Assembly: GCF_023278185.1 (NCBI RefSeq)
Contig: NZ_CP066356.1
Coordinates: forward strand, 5,448,001-5,512,000
DNA length: 64,000 nt
From: Bradyrhizobium elkanii USDA 76
GTDB lineage: Bacteria > Pseudomonadota > Alphaproteobacteria > Rhizobiales > Xanthobacteraceae
Direction: 5' to 3'
Each line of letters opens with the position of its first letter. Position 1 is the first letter of the stretch. A program made the translations under genes and the position numbers. Shown here piece after piece: positions 17,378-24,879 of the stretch. The notes below the pieces were generated by a model. The model had not been told where the DNA came from, did not search any database, and saw only the letters and a program-made list of their open reading frames with translations.

Positions 17378-17500
17378 GTAGCCCGCATGAGCGAAGCGAT
17401 ATGCGGGACACCACGCGACGCGCTACAGGAAGTGCCCCGGATATCGCGGAGCCCGTCATCGGGCGCGCGTTCGCGCGCCCCGTTGGCTCATCCGGGCTAC
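17378..17500. repeat. GTAGCCCG-family repeat with internal insertion, copy 5
   Basis: The ends match the other copies, but the right half carries about 35 extra bases with their own hairpin (GGGCGCGCG TTC GCGCGCCC region, 17461-17480). It lies between a guaA scar and a gene fragment. Confidence 0.8.
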
Positions 17501-17507
17501 GCTCACC

Positions 17508-17575
17508 GGTGCACGCACGCGGCCGCGTTTTGGGGCCAGCTCATCTTCCAGGATCTGCTAAAGAAGGAGCAGTGA
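17508..17575 (+). pseudogene. 3' fragment of the F420 reductase-family gene
   Basis: GTGCACGCACGCGGCCGC...CTCATCTTCCAGGAT...AAGAAGGAGCAGTGA is a near copy of the end of the gene at 15208-15807, including its last residues (LIFQDLLKKEQ against LIFQDLFKKEP). A small length difference shifts the frame in the middle. Only the last ~65 bases exist, so it cannot function. Confidence 0.75.
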
Positions 17576-17739
17576 TCGCGCGGGCGCCGTTCGAACAGTG
17601 GGGAGACACCCTGGCCGCGCCGGATGAACAGCGCGCAGTTCGGTTCAACGGTTTCAAACAGCGTCAGATATGACAAAGCGTTCTCGCGACGAAAATCGTC
17701 CGAGCCTTGCTGTTTGGTTTCACCCTCTTCGATCAGAGG

Positions 17740-17847
17740 GCGCAGGGAAGACCGGGTGCCGATCGCACCCATGGGCCCCGAGCAATGGGTAGAGAGCTCG
17801 GGGGTAGGACCACAGGTGTAACCGGAAACATCCGGCCTTCCCTGCGC
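17740..17847 (+). ncRNA. Candidate structured RNA, four-way junction
   Basis: An 11-bp closing stem, GCGCAGGGAAG (17740-17750) with CTTCCCTGCGC (17837-17847), encloses three hairpins: GGGTGC/GCACCC (17754-17770), CCCCGAGC/GCTCGGGG (17776-17803) and CCGGA/TCCGG with a four-base loop (17822-17835). All stems are perfect Watson-Crick. Downstream are a T-run (17893-17898) and a hairpin (17910-17931). No partner gene follows at once. It could be a small RNA, a decayed riboswitch-like leader or part of a dispersed genomic repeat; from memory, similar sequence occurs in other Bradyrhizobium genomes. The strand is a guess. Confidence 0.45.
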
Positions 17848-18214
17848 GATGGTTGTGCGGCTTACTTCGTGCTCTCCCCGGCGAGACTGGGCTTTTTTGT
17901 CACCGTTTCGCGAAGATGCTTCGCATCTCGCGGAAGACACCTACCACTAGGGCGTCAGGACCACACGACTTCACCGTCCGCCTCATGCGCGTTCGTCAAC
18001 TGCGCACTCAGCGTCCACCGCATCCCACACCACGTTCGTGACGATCGCGATCCGCCCCTCGTGTCGGGTGAGACGCGCAGATTGAACATCTGAGTTGGGT
18101 CAAACGCCAATCGGAATATTTTCTTATCGCAGGATTGACAGGGTTTTGGTGAGTTGCCCGTCGGGGTGATTTGTCGCAGGCGGGGAAACGAGATTTGATT
18201 TGCGCAGGCAGCGA

Positions 18215-18304
18215 GTAACCCGCATGAGCGCAGCGATATGCGGGACGCCACAACGACACGCGGACAGAAAGTGCCCCGGATATCGTTTCGCTCATCCGGT
18301 TTAC
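18215..18304. repeat. GTAGCCCG-family repeat, copy 6
   Basis: It starts GTAACCCGCATGAGCGC and ends CGCTCATCCGGTTTAC. The two terminal substitutions are compensatory (AA opposite TT), so the inverted ends are kept. Confidence 0.8.
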
Positions 18305-18320
18305 GCTCGCTCAAGCCCCG

Positions 18321-18345
18321 CTCCCACTCAATTGTCCCCGGCGGC
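18321..18345 (-). repeat. guaA 3'-end copy, inner
   Basis: Twenty-five bases starting CTCCCACTCAAT match the end of guaA at 21471-21495 in 24 positions. On the minus strand it encodes PPGTIEWE and then reads on without the stop codon. It has the same orientation as guaA. Confidence 0.75.
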
Positions 18346-18434
18346 CTGGCTCAATTGGCGGTCAATGCCGGTCGCACATAAGGCGGTCAGCAGGGCGTAA
18401 TCTGCCCTCGCGAGCGACGATGCAGTGAATTACG

Positions 18435-19643
18435 CTACGAACCAATGGAGCTCACCACGCCGTCCGAACGCTTCGGCGATCTCGCGTGCAGTAGCATGAT
18501 CAGAAGCGGCACGATGACGATCTCGCCGGCCACCAGCATCACTCCGGATACATCCGAGACATTCAGGATCCGGGCGCCAAGGGTGGCCCCTGTACCGATA
18601 GCCGAGTTGATCACGGCCGAATGGATCGCGGCCGCGGGCATGGCCGCGCTACCGGCCGCGCGCAAGATCCAGGTCTGGAGGCCCGCGAACAACGCTGCGA
18701 CCGCGGTGCCCCAGATGACGAGCAAGGCCACGACCAAAGAGATCTCCAGTTGAGGGCCAAACCATCCAAGGCCGACCAGCGCTCCCGAGAGCGCAAGCAG
18801 TCCCCACGTGATAACGGATTTCATGAAGCGATCGATCAGAAAGCCGGTCAGAACGTTGCCAAGGAATCCCGCTCCGCCGAAACCGAACAGCATCACACCG
18901 ATCATGACGGGCGGCACATCCGGAATCTGCCCAAGGAACGGTTCGATGAAGGTGTATGCCGCGAAATTCGCTGCCGCCATGAACGCCGTTACGGCATAGA
19001 TTCTCCGCAGGTCCCGCCTGCGCAACACCGCTGCCAGCGCTCTCCATCCGGTCGGCGATCCCGCCTGAATTTGCGGAAGAAGGCCGGCCATCAGGCCGGA
19101 GGCGAATAATCCGACCGCGCCGATCACACCAAACGCCGTGCGCCACCCGCTGGTCTGTCCAATGAGGTTGACGAGCGGCACGCCGATGACCGTTGCCATC
19201 GAAATTCCGCCGAACACGATCGCGGTCGCAACACCCATACGATCCAACGGCGCGATCTGCGCGGCGATCGCCGCTGCCATGGCCCAGAAGAAGCCGTGAA
19301 CGACGGCGCCCACCGCCCGCGCCAGCATCAGCGCTTCCAGACTATGGGAGTGCATCGCGGCCAGATTGGTTGCGGAAAGCACGAGCATCAGGACGACGAG
19401 CAACGGCTTGCGGGGACATCGCTGAAGCAGGACGGCAGACAACAGGCCGCTCGCAGCGCCGATCCAGGCATAGAGCGTTACCGCGAGCCCGACGGCGGCC
19501 TGGTCTTGGCCCAGATCGAACGCGATCTGTGACAACAGCCCGATCGGCGCGAATTCGGTCGTGACCATCGTAAAGGAAGCAACGCCGAGCACGATGACGG
19601 CGAGCCAGACACGGAGTGCGGAACCGGTCACGTCAACTCTCAT
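18435..19643 (-). CDS. MFS transporter, DHA1 (SotB/AraJ-like)
   Basis: The ATG at 19643 (MRVDVTGSALRVWL) lies inside the end of the adenine deaminase gene (11-base overlap) and gives 402 residues with twelve predicted helices. The DHA1 exporter signature is seen in FTMVTTEFAPIGLLSQIA (helix 1) and in ARAVGAVVHGFFWAMAAAIAAQIAP (helix 4/5). This subgroup exports sugars, nucleosides or drugs. Overlap with the deaminase gene suggests translational coupling, so a purine-related substrate is a reasonable guess, as for purine exporters of this superfamily. It lies within the presumed guaA-linked insertion. Confidence 0.87.
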   Translation of the reverse strand: MRVDVTGSALRVWLAVIVLGVASFTMVTTEFAPIGLLSQIAFDLGQDQAAVGLAVTLYAWIGAASGLLSAVLLQRCPRKPLLVVLMLVLSATNLAAMHSHSLEALMLARAVGAVVHGFFWAMAAAIAAQIAPLDRMGVATAIVFGGISMATVIGVPLVNLIGQTSGWRTAFGVIGAVGLFASGLMAGLLPQIQAGSPTGWRALAAVLRRRDLRRIYAVTAFMAAANFAAYTFIEPFLGQIPDVPPVMIGVMLFGFGGAGFLGNVLTGFLIDRFMKSVITWGLLALSGALVGLGWFGPQLEISLVVALLVIWGTAVAALFAGLQTWILRAAGSAAMPAAAIHSAVINSAIGTGATLGARILNVSDVSGVMLVAGEIVIVPLLIMLLHARSPKRSDGVVSSIGS

Positions 19644-20676
19644 TGCAACTGACCGGTACACCGCCCCTCTTGCCCATCTCCGCGATGACGCGCCGTGCGC
19701 GTTTACGCCTGTCTTCATCCATGAACGCGGCCTTGAGGCTGTTGTCGGCCAGGCTCAATTGCTCCTCCGCGGTCAGCCCCAGCGCACCGGCCGCGCGGAT
19801 GAAGTTTTCGTTCACGTGCCCGCCGAAATACGCTGGGTCGTCTGAGTTGACCGTGACGCAGAGGCCGGCGTGGAGGAGCCGGCGCAGATTGTGCTGTTCG
19901 AGAGCGGGAAAAACCTTCAACGCGACATTCGAGAGCGGGCACACCGTCAGCGGTATCCCTTCGTCGGCAAGGCGTCGCATCAATGCCGGATCGGCCTCAC
20001 ATTGGACGCCATGATCAATGCGATCGACGCGCAGCCTGTCGATCGCCTCAGTAACATAGCGCGGCGGTCCCTCTTCGCCAGCATGCGCCGTCGCCTTCCA
20101 GTCAAGCGCGCGGGCACGGGCGAAGACCTCGGCGAATTGTCCCGGCGGATAGCACTTTTCCGGTCCGCCGAGCCCGAGGGCCATCACCCTGTCCCGCCAG
20201 GGACTCGCCATCTCGATAGCGGCGAAAGCCTCTTCAACAGGCTTATGCCGGCGAACGCAGAGGATCATGCCTCCGGTGATATCGAGTTGCGATCGTGCAT
20301 CGGCATAGGCGGCGCTGATACCATCCATGACCGCCGCGAACGGCACTCCGCGCTCGGTATGGTCCGCCGGCGTGATGTAGACTTCCGCATGAACGACACC
20401 GTCCTCTCTGGCGCGGGACAGGTATGCGAACGTCAGCTCATAAAAGTCGCGCTCGGTCCGGAGAACGGTCAGGCCGACCCAGTAGACCTCCAGAAATGAC
20501 TGGAGATCAGAGAAGCGATACGCGGCGAGGATATCCGCCATCGACCGGTACGGGATCGCAACATCGTTGCGGCGGGCGAAATCGAGCAGCATGCCCGGCT
20601 CCAGTGTCCCCTCGACATGCACGTGAAGCTCGGCCTTTGGAACGGCCTGGATGTCAAATGACTGAACGGGATTCAT
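19633..20676 (-). CDS. Adenine deaminase (adenosine deaminase family)
   Basis: This 347-residue protein has all zinc and catalytic motifs of the adenosine deaminase superfamily: HxH in KAELHVHVEGTLEP, the HAGEEGPP loop with catalytic Glu, DHGVQ, and SDDPAYFGGHVNENF. The EGTLEP segment and SDDPAYFGG are typical of the fungal/bacterial adenine deaminase branch, whereas adenosine deaminases usually have G(A/S)xRP there. It should convert adenine to hypoxanthine and ammonia in the cytoplasm, feeding purine salvage. It is cotranscribed with the MFS gene; an XRE regulator lies upstream and guaA nearby. Adenosine as substrate cannot be excluded. Confidence 0.88.
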   Translation of the reverse strand: MNPVQSFDIQAVPKAELHVHVEGTLEPGMLLDFARRNDVAIPYRSMADILAAYRFSDLQSFLEVYWVGLTVLRTERDFYELTFAYLSRAREDGVVHAEVYITPADHTERGVPFAAVMDGISAAYADARSQLDITGGMILCVRRHKPVEEAFAAIEMASPWRDRVMALGLGGPEKCYPPGQFAEVFARARALDWKATAHAGEEGPPRYVTEAIDRLRVDRIDHGVQCEADPALMRRLADEGIPLTVCPLSNVALKVFPALEQHNLRRLLHAGLCVTVNSDDPAYFGGHVNENFIRAAGALGLTAEEQLSLADNSLKAAFMDEDRRKRARRVIAEMGKRGGVPVSCNES

Positions 20677-20852
20677 CGAACGCGATCTCGGGTCTTGGCT
20701 GTGTTCGTTTCAGCGCTTCCGCGCATCCGAACGGATGTGCGATGCCAAAACTCACACCTGGCGTGTGGCCCCGAGCTAGCAGCTTTTGGCGAAAAGTGGC
20801 CACGCATAAAATATGCCGGGATCACCTCGCCAAGGTGAGCTCCAACTGCGCC

Positions 20853-21395
20853 TCAAGCGATGGTGGTGACCAGCCGTGCGGGAGTTCCATCGGCAAGCGT
20901 GATGCGTTCCCACAGCAGCCGTCCTGGGGCGATCACAAGGTTCGCGTCAAAATTCGGCCCGGTCTCGACCTCGAGCGAGCCGATTTGTCCGTCATACCAG
21001 CCGAGATCATCGAGAGTGGTATCAGCCGCGAGGATTTCCGGAGATGCATAGACCAGCAACGATTTGCCGAGAAATTCGGAAACGTCGGTTCGCCATTCGG
21101 CTTGTCTAGAGGCTGATGCGGCAAGCAGGCGATGCGTCAGGTCGCAAACCAGATGGACCTTGTGGGAGGAGGATTCGACAAGACGCTTCAGGCCGGCATC
21201 CTGAGCCGATTCGAATCGGCCCATGAACAACCGCTGTGCCGTAGCCCACTGCGCTTCGGATAGATCGAGAACTCCCCGCTCCCAGCGCGACACGGTCGCT
21301 TGGTTCACACCCATCAATTCAGCGAAATGGCTTTGCTTCATCTGACGAAGCAATCGCGTCCTTCGCAGCTTGCGGCCTTGATCACCCGGCGGCAT
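20853..21395 (-). CDS. XRE-family regulator with C-terminal sensor-like domain
   Basis: This 180-residue protein begins with an XRE helix-turn-helix, LRRTRLLRQMKQSHFAELMGVNQATVSRWERGV (residues ~10-42). The remainder (about 110 residues: HKVHLVCDLTHRLLAAS, FLGKSLLVYASPEI, WERITLADGTPARLVTTI) looks like a PAS-type fold, so it may bind a small molecule. It is encoded upstream of the adenine deaminase/MFS pair on the same strand, separated by 176 bases, and is the best candidate to regulate them. The target is inferred from position. Confidence 0.83.
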   Translation of the reverse strand: MPPGDQGRKLRRTRLLRQMKQSHFAELMGVNQATVSRWERGVLDLSEAQWATAQRLFMGRFESAQDAGLKRLVESSSHKVHLVCDLTHRLLAASASRQAEWRTDVSEFLGKSLLVYASPEILAADTTLDDLGWYDGQIGSLEVETGPNFDANLVIAPGRLLWERITLADGTPARLVTTIA

Positions 21396-21467
21396 TTCTC
21401 GTTCATCCGACTTGGTTGTAGCAGGCGCTTCTTCTCCGGACGTTGCGTATCCAAATTGCTGGGTTGC

Positions 21468-23078
21468 CTACTCCCACTCAATCGTCCCCGGCGGCTTCGA
21501 CGTCACGTCGTACACCACCCGGTTCACGCCCTTCACCTCGTTGATGATGCGCGTCGCGGTCTCGGCCAGAAACTTCATGTCGAACTGATAGAAGTCCGCG
21601 GTCATGCCGTCGGTCGAGGTGACGGCGCGCAGGCCGACGACGTATTCGTAGGTGCGGCCGTCGCCCATCACGCCGACGGTCTTGACCGGCAGCAGCACCG
21701 CGAAGGCCTGCCAGATCGCATCATAGAGGCCGTGCTTGCGGATCTGGTCGATATAGACCGCATCGGCGTTGCGCAGGATGTCGAGCTTTTCTTTGGTGAT
21801 GTCGCCGGGGCAGCGGATGGCGAGGCCGGGGCCCGGGAACGGGTGGCGGCCGACGAATACCTCGGGCAGGCCGAGCTCGCGGCCGAGCACGCGCACCTCG
21901 TCCTTGAACAGCTCGCGCAGCGGCTCGACCAGCTTCATGTTCATCCGTGCCGGCAGGCCGCCGACATTGTGGTGCGACTTGATGGTCACCGACGGGCCGC
22001 CGGTGAAGGAGACGCTCTCGATCACATCGGGATAGAGCGTGCCCTGCGCCAGGAACTCGGCGCCGCCGATCTTCTTGGCCTCCGCCTCGAACACGTCGAT
22101 GAACAAACGGCCGATGGTCTTGCGCTTCACCTCGGGATCGGTGACGCCCTCGAGCTCGCCCAGAAACTCCTTCGACGCGTCCACATGCACCAGCGGGATG
22201 TTGTAGTGGTTGCGGAACAGGTCGACGACGGTCTTGGCCTCGTCGAGCCGCAGCAGGCCGTGATCGACGAACACGCAGGTGAGCTGGTCGCCGATCGCCT
22301 CGTGGATCAAGACCGCCGCGACGGCGGAATCGACGCCGCCGGACAGGCCGCAGATCACTTTGCCCTTGCCGACCTGGGCGCGGATCTTCTCGATCGCCTC
22401 CTCGCGGAACGCCCGCATGGTCCAGTCGCCGGTCAGCCCCGCGACCTTGCGCACGAAATTGCGCAGCAGCTTGGCGCCATCCGGCGTGTGCACCACCTCG
22501 GGATGGAACATCAGGCCGTAATACTTCCGCTTCTCATCCTGGATGATCGCGAACGGCGCATTCGGCGAGGTGCCGGCGACGGAGAAGCCGGGCGGCATTT
22601 TGGTGATGCGGTCGCCATGGCTCATCCACACCTGGTGCTTCTCGCCGTGGTCCCAGATGCCGTCGAACAGCTGGCTGTCGGTCTTCACCTCGACATCGGC
22701 ACGGCCGAACTCGCGGTGGTGCCCGCCCTGGACCTCGCCGCCGAGTTGGGCCGCCAAGGTCATCTGGCCATAGCAGATGCCGAGCACGGGAACGCCCGAC
22801 TCGAAGATCAGCTGCGGCGCGCGCGGCGAGCCGGTCTCGTGCACCGATTCCGGACCGCCGGAGAGGATCACCGCCTTCGGCTTCATCTCCTTGAAGGCGG
22901 CCTCCGCCTTCTGGAACGGCACGATCTCGGAATAGACGCCCATCTCGCGGACGCGGCGGGCGATCAGTTGCGTCACCTGGCTGCCGAAATCGACAATCAG
23001 AATCTTGTCATGCGCCGAGGCCACGGAGGGCGTCGACGGTTCTTGAACTGTGTCTTGGGCTGTGTGCTGGGCTGTCAT
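21468..23078 (-). CDS. guaA: GMP synthase (glutamine-hydrolysing)
   Basis: The ATG at 23078 ([14 protein letters not shown]) gives 536 residues, close to the usual ~525 with a short N-terminal extension. The class I glutamine amidotransferase domain has [22 protein letters not shown], the nucleophile Cys in [11 protein letters not shown], and the His/Glu pair in [11 protein letters not shown]. The ATP-pyrophosphatase domain has [16 protein letters not shown], and the dimerisation domain ends with KPPGTIEWE. It makes GMP from XMP, glutamine and ATP. Its 3' end is a known insertion site for genomic islands, and copies of the last ~22-25 bases occur at 18321 and 17341. Confidence 0.97.
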   Translation of the reverse strand: MTAQHTAQDTVQEPSTPSVASAHDKILIVDFGSQVTQLIARRVREMGVYSEIVPFQKAEAAFKEMKPKAVILSGGPESVHETGSPRAPQLIFESGVPVLGICYGQMTLAAQLGGEVQGGHHREFGRADVEVKTDSQLFDGIWDHGEKHQVWMSHGDRITKMPPGFSVAGTSPNAPFAIIQDEKRKYYGLMFHPEVVHTPDGAKLLRNFVRKVAGLTGDWTMRAFREEAIEKIRAQVGKGKVICGLSGGVDSAVAAVLIHEAIGDQLTCVFVDHGLLRLDEAKTVVDLFRNHYNIPLVHVDASKEFLGELEGVTDPEVKRKTIGRLFIDVFEAEAKKIGGAEFLAQGTLYPDVIESVSFTGGPSVTIKSHHNVGGLPARMNMKLVEPLRELFKDEVRVLGRELGLPEVFVGRHPFPGPGLAIRCPGDITKEKLDILRNADAVYIDQIRKHGLYDAIWQAFAVLLPVKTVGVMGDGRTYEYVVGLRAVTSTDGMTADFYQFDMKFLAETATRIINEVKGVNRVVYDVTSKPPGTIEWE

Positions 23079-23215
23079 GGCAAGCAGATACGCGACGGCG
23101 CCCGCCCCCGCAACCGCGCTCGAAGGGGCGCCCACATTCTTCTTTGGGCATGGACAAATCCATATAGGTCAGTATTATTGACCTAATTTGGCCATAAACC
23201 ACATGGAGGAAACCA

Positions 23216-23587
23216 ATGCCGGATTTTCACGAGCCGTCCCGCCTTGCCGCGCTCGGCCGCGACTGGATCGCCGCCTGGAACGCGCGCGACCTCGAGCGGG
23301 TGCTGGCGATGTATGCCGAGGATGCCGAGATGACCTCGGACCGGATCCCGCCGCTCGGCTTCGGCGCGTCGGGCACCGTACGCGGCAAGGCGAGCTTGCG
23401 CGCCTATTGGAGCGCGGCGCTGGCGAAATTGCCCGAGCTGCATTTCGAGCTGATCGACCTCTATGTCTCGCCCGACAGCGTCGTCGTGTTCTACCAGAAC
23501 GAACGCGGCAAGAAGATCTGCGAGTATCTGCGGCTGGATGCCGAGAGGAAGATCCGGCAGGGCTCGGCGAACCATCTGGTGGGATGA
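23216..23587 (+). CDS. SnoaL-like (NTF2-fold) protein
   Basis: A 123-residue protein with GGAGGAAA just before the ATG. The NTF2-like cone fold is suggested by LGRDWIAAWNARDLERVLAMYAEDAEMTSDR, the classic start of SnoaL/polyketide-cyclase-like proteins, followed by GKASLRAYWSAALAKLPELHFELIDLYV. Members serve as small hydratases, isomerases or ligand-binding proteins; no reaction can be assigned. It is divergent from guaA, 137 bases away. A repeat follows immediately. Confidence 0.85.
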   Translation: MPDFHEPSRLAALGRDWIAAWNARDLERVLAMYAEDAEMTSDRIPPLGFGASGTVRGKASLRAYWSAALAKLPELHFELIDLYVSPDSVVVFYQNERGKKICEYLRLDAERKIRQGSANHLVG

Positions 23588-23610
23588 GGCGCTGCGGCAT
23601 CCAGTCATCC

Positions 23611-23729
23611 GTCACCCTGAGGAGCGCGCTCTTGCGCGCGTCTCGAAGGGCGACGGCCCGGCTCCAACCATCCTTCGAGGCTCGCCGCGCGCTGCTGACG
23701 CACCGCCCGGCGCGCACCTCAGGATGACG
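23611..23729. repeat. TCTCGAAGG-family palindromic repeat
   Basis: GTCACCCTGAGGAGCGCG...CGTCTCGAAGGGCGAC faces CATCCTTCGAGGCTCGCC...CACCTCAGGATGACG. Related elements occur at 24124, 26151, 51946 and 59435. It separates two small plus-strand genes. Confidence 0.8.
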
Positions 23730-23779
23730 CCGGTGGATAGGATACAGAAGCGAAAGACGCGACGTCAGGAACCACGCGC

Positions 23780-24112
23780 ATGAAAATCCCGACCCTGCCC
23801 TTCACCGTCACCGACTGGAACAAGCTCGAGCCTTCAGTGCATCCCGGCGAGACCGGACAGGCGCTGTGGCGCACGCTCAACATCGGCGAGCTGCGGGTCC
23901 GGATGGTGGAATATTCGCCCGGCTACCTCGCCGATCACTGGTGCGATCGCGGCCATGTGCTCTACGTCGTCACGGGCGAGCTCGACACCGAGCTGCGCGA
24001 CGGCCGCAAATTCACGCTGAAGCCGGGCATGAGCTACCAGGTCTCCGACTTCGGCGACGCCGCGCACCGTTCGTCGACCAAGACAGGTGCGACGCTGTTT
24101 ATTGTGGATTGA
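23780..24112 (+). CDS. DHCW-motif cupin-fold protein
   Basis: A 110-residue single-domain cupin. The DHWCDRGH motif (residues ~53-60) gives the family its name, and VLYVVTGELDTELRDGRKFTLKPGMSYQVSDFGDAAHRSSTKTGATLFIVD supplies the strands of the beta barrel in two halves. The His, Cys and His residues suggest a metal site. The reaction is unknown. It stands alone, between two repeats. Confidence 0.87.
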   Translation: MKIPTLPFTVTDWNKLEPSVHPGETGQALWRTLNIGELRVRMVEYSPGYLADHWCDRGHVLYVVTGELDTELRDGRKFTLKPGMSYQVSDFGDAAHRSSTKTGATLFIVD

Positions 24113-24123
24113 ATACACGTCGT

Positions 24124-24292
24124 CCGTCACCCCCGCGCAAAGGCTTCGCCTTTGTCGCTGGAGGAGCGAGTAGCGCGTCTCGAAGGGCGACGGCCCGGCT
24201 CCATCCCCGTCATTGCGAGCGTAGCGAAGCAATCCATCGCGCCGCTTGCCGAGACATGGATTGCTTCGTCGCTTCGCTCCTCGCAATGACGT
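24124..24292. repeat. Two joined palindromic repeats
   Basis: 24124-24206 is a partial TCTCGAAGG element (GCGTCTCGAAGGGCGACGG). It is followed at 24208-24291 by a CGTCATTGCGAGCGTAGCG...CGCTCCTCGCAATGACG element, with inverted ends and GAAGCAATCCA/TGGATTGCTTC inside. A relative of the second type lies at 42836-42920. Confidence 0.8.
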
Positions 24293-24312
24293 GGAGAGAG
24301 TCCGCCCTTCGC

Positions 24313-24765
24313 TCACCGCCGACGCGCCGCCACCTTGCTCACCTTGGTGTCCGCCCAGCTCAGCGGCTTGCCGCTCTTCGACGGCAGCATGAGCTGCCCA
24401 ACCGCCTGCCCGGCCTGGTCGAGCAGCACCGAATGCGGCTCGCCGCGCGCAAAGAGATGCGCCTCGCCCCATTGCCTGAGACCAACCACGATCGGGAACA
24501 GATCGTGGCCTCGCCTGGTCAGCACATATTCCTGATAGGCGCTGCCGTCGGAGGCCGCGACCTGCTCGAGCACGCCTGTTGCGACCAGCGTGCGCAGCCG
24601 CGTCGTCAGCATGCCCTTGGCAATGCCGAGATTCTTCTGGAAGTCGCCGAACCGGCGCAGGCCGTCGAATGCGTCGCGCACGATCAGCAGCGACCACCAG
24701 TCGCCGATCGCGTCCAGCGCGCGCGCCACCGGGCATTCCGCTTTTGCAAATGCGGTCCGCTTCAT
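24313..24765 (-). CDS. HxlR-family transcriptional regulator
   Basis: The ATG at 24765 (MKRTAFAKAECPVARALDAIG) gives 150 residues. CPVARALDAIGDWWSLLIVRDAFDGLRRFGDFQKNLGIAKGMLTTRLRTL is the characteristic HxlR winged helix with the N-terminal Cys that acts as a redox or aldehyde sensor in studied members. EYVLTRRGHDLFPIVVGLRQWG is the wing. The extra C-terminal tail is family-typical. It is divergent from an MFS gene at 24880, with a perfect 21-bp palindrome between them, so it probably controls both. Confidence 0.92.
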   Translation of the reverse strand: MKRTAFAKAECPVARALDAIGDWWSLLIVRDAFDGLRRFGDFQKNLGIAKGMLTTRLRTLVATGVLEQVAASDGSAYQEYVLTRRGHDLFPIVVGLRQWGEAHLFARGEPHSVLLDQAGQAVGQLMLPSKSGKPLSWADTKVSKVAARRR

Positions 24766-24834
24766 CGCGCTCCGCCTCCCTCGATCACGATTCCGAACCG
24801 GTCTTAAAATAGGACTAGACAGCGTCCGGCGCAA

Positions 24835-24855
24835 CTGGTCTCATGATGAGACCAG
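24835..24855. promoter_or_regulatory. HxlR operator candidate
   Basis: Arms CTGGTCTCAT (24835-24844) and ATGAGACCAG (24846-24855) are perfect inverted repeats around a single G. The palindrome lies 25 bases before the MFS start and about 70 before the HxlR start, a typical position for a repressor of both. Confidence 0.65.
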
Positions 24856-24879
24856 ATTGCGAATTGCAGCGGAGGCAAG

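Larger units (their letters stand above)
17304..18434. other. Gene-poor stretch of repeats and guaA scars
   Basis: These 1.1 kb contain no convincing protein gene. In order they hold a copy of the guaA 3' end (17341-17362), a GTAGCCCG repeat with an insertion (17378-17500), a 3' fragment of the F420 reductase-family gene (17508-17575), a hairpin-rich region that could be a structured RNA (17740-17847), a hairpin at 17910-17931, another GTAGCCCG repeat (18215-18304) and a second guaA 3' fragment (18321-18345). The 145-codon minus-strand frame at 17503-17940 runs through these elements and looks accidental. Confidence 0.7.

Noticed and set aside
17503..17940. A 145-codon minus-strand frame
   Set aside because: It runs through a gene fragment and hairpins, and matches no protein family I know. 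Frames of this type are often predicted over dispersed repeats.
21300..23186. A 628-codon plus-strand frame over guaA
   Set aside because: Antisense to an unmistakable GMP synthase and without recognisable protein features.
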